A stretch of 5,222 bases of DNA from Thermodesulfobacteriota bacterium. GTDB lineage: Bacteria > Desulfobacterota > RBG-13-43-22. Shown here piece by piece: positions 5,079-5,222 of this stretch; the stretch's first letter is position 1, and each line of letters starts with the position of its first letter. Location of the stretch: NCBI GenBank assembly GCA_025454185.1, contig JALOOY010000296.1, positions 1-5,222 of the forward strand, given 5' to 3'. Below the pieces are notes generated by a model that saw only the letters and a program-made list of their open reading frames with translations, made no database searches and was not told the origin of the DNA. Made by a program: the position numbers and the translations under genes.

Positions 5079-5222
5079 TCACTTCCCCAGTTGCTTCAAC
5101 TGGGCCTGATAAAGGACGATGCGGGCCTGGTCCAGGCGGCGGTAATAATTTTGAATTTTTTTGACATCCCCCTTGACCAGGGCCTTGACCAGGTCACCCT
5201 CCAGTTCGGCCACTTCCAGCAG
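5079..5222 (-). CDS. C-terminal end of an unrecognised helical protein (5' end outside window)
   Basis: Forty-seven codons run from the right edge to a TGA at 5081-5079. The segment is rich in Leu, Lys, Gln and Glu and almost free of helix breakers (LLEVAELEGDLVKALVKG, then YYRRLDQARIVLYQAQLKQL). It reads as one or two amphipathic helices, possibly a coiled coil. Codon use looks like the neighbouring genes, with G or C in most third positions, supporting a real coding end. I do not recognise the family. A TolC-like or other helical-hairpin C-terminus is possible but not shown. A strong hairpin follows the stop. Confidence 0.6.
   Translation of the reverse strand: MLEVAELEGDLVKALVKGDVKKIQNYYRRLDQARIVLYQAQLKQLGK

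Noticed and set aside
1..5222. CRISPR array, tRNA, rRNA, insertion sequence or phage genes
   Set aside because: No regularly spaced repeats, cloverleaf-type folds, transposase motifs or flanking target duplications were found on reading both strands.

Overview
The window looks like chromosomal DNA from a Gram-negative, probably anaerobic bacterium of the Desulfobacterota (old deltaproteobacteria) type. That placement is inference. It rests on the moderately high GC of the coding parts, a DHH-family phosphoesterase of a kind I associate with that group, a flavin reductase of the high-molecular-weight-rubredoxin/flavoredoxin type, and an intergenic hairpin of the 'CACCGCCAAGACGCAAAG' kind that I recall from such genomes. 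No rRNA, tRNA, CRISPR array, insertion sequence or phage gene is visible.

Layout. (1) Positions 1-3097, minus strand, form a likely two-gene operon. A six-transmembrane cyclic-nucleotide-gated cation channel (1811-3097) comes first. Only 18 bases later follows a secreted right-handed beta-helix protein with FxxN / GG[AIL] repeats of the Chlamydia Pmp style and a choice-of-anchor Q-like C-terminal region. This second gene runs off the left edge of the window. (2) Positions 3098-3336 are a divergent intergenic region. It holds a candidate minus-strand promoter for the operon, a short inverted repeat over its -10 box, a leader hairpin, and a perfect TATAAT box facing the plus-strand gene. (3) Positions 3337-4292, plus strand, hold a DHH/DHHA1 phosphoesterase (NrnA-like) that is broken. 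The N-terminal DHH part is in one frame and the C-terminal DHHA1 part in another, and about 30 residues between them seem to be missing. (4) Positions 4299-4342 are a strong bidirectional terminator between converging genes. (5) Positions 4340-4867, minus strand, encode a complete stand-alone FMN-binding flavin reductase-like protein. (6) Positions 4868-5078 are intergenic, with a short tandem repeat, A-rich tracts and a perfect 16-bp hairpin. (7) Positions 5079-5222, minus strand, hold the last 47 codons of a helical protein I do not recognise.

How the parts fit together. The channel and the beta-helix protein are probably co-transcribed, so a ligand- or voltage-responsive inner-membrane channel is made together with an exported, repeat-rich surface or periplasmic protein. 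This pairing is the most unusual gene context here. The broken DHH gene, with a possible deletion between 7-base repeats, and a run of nine G inside the Pmp-like coding sequence are the most informative sequence-level oddities. The other genes look like ordinary housekeeping or redox neighbours.
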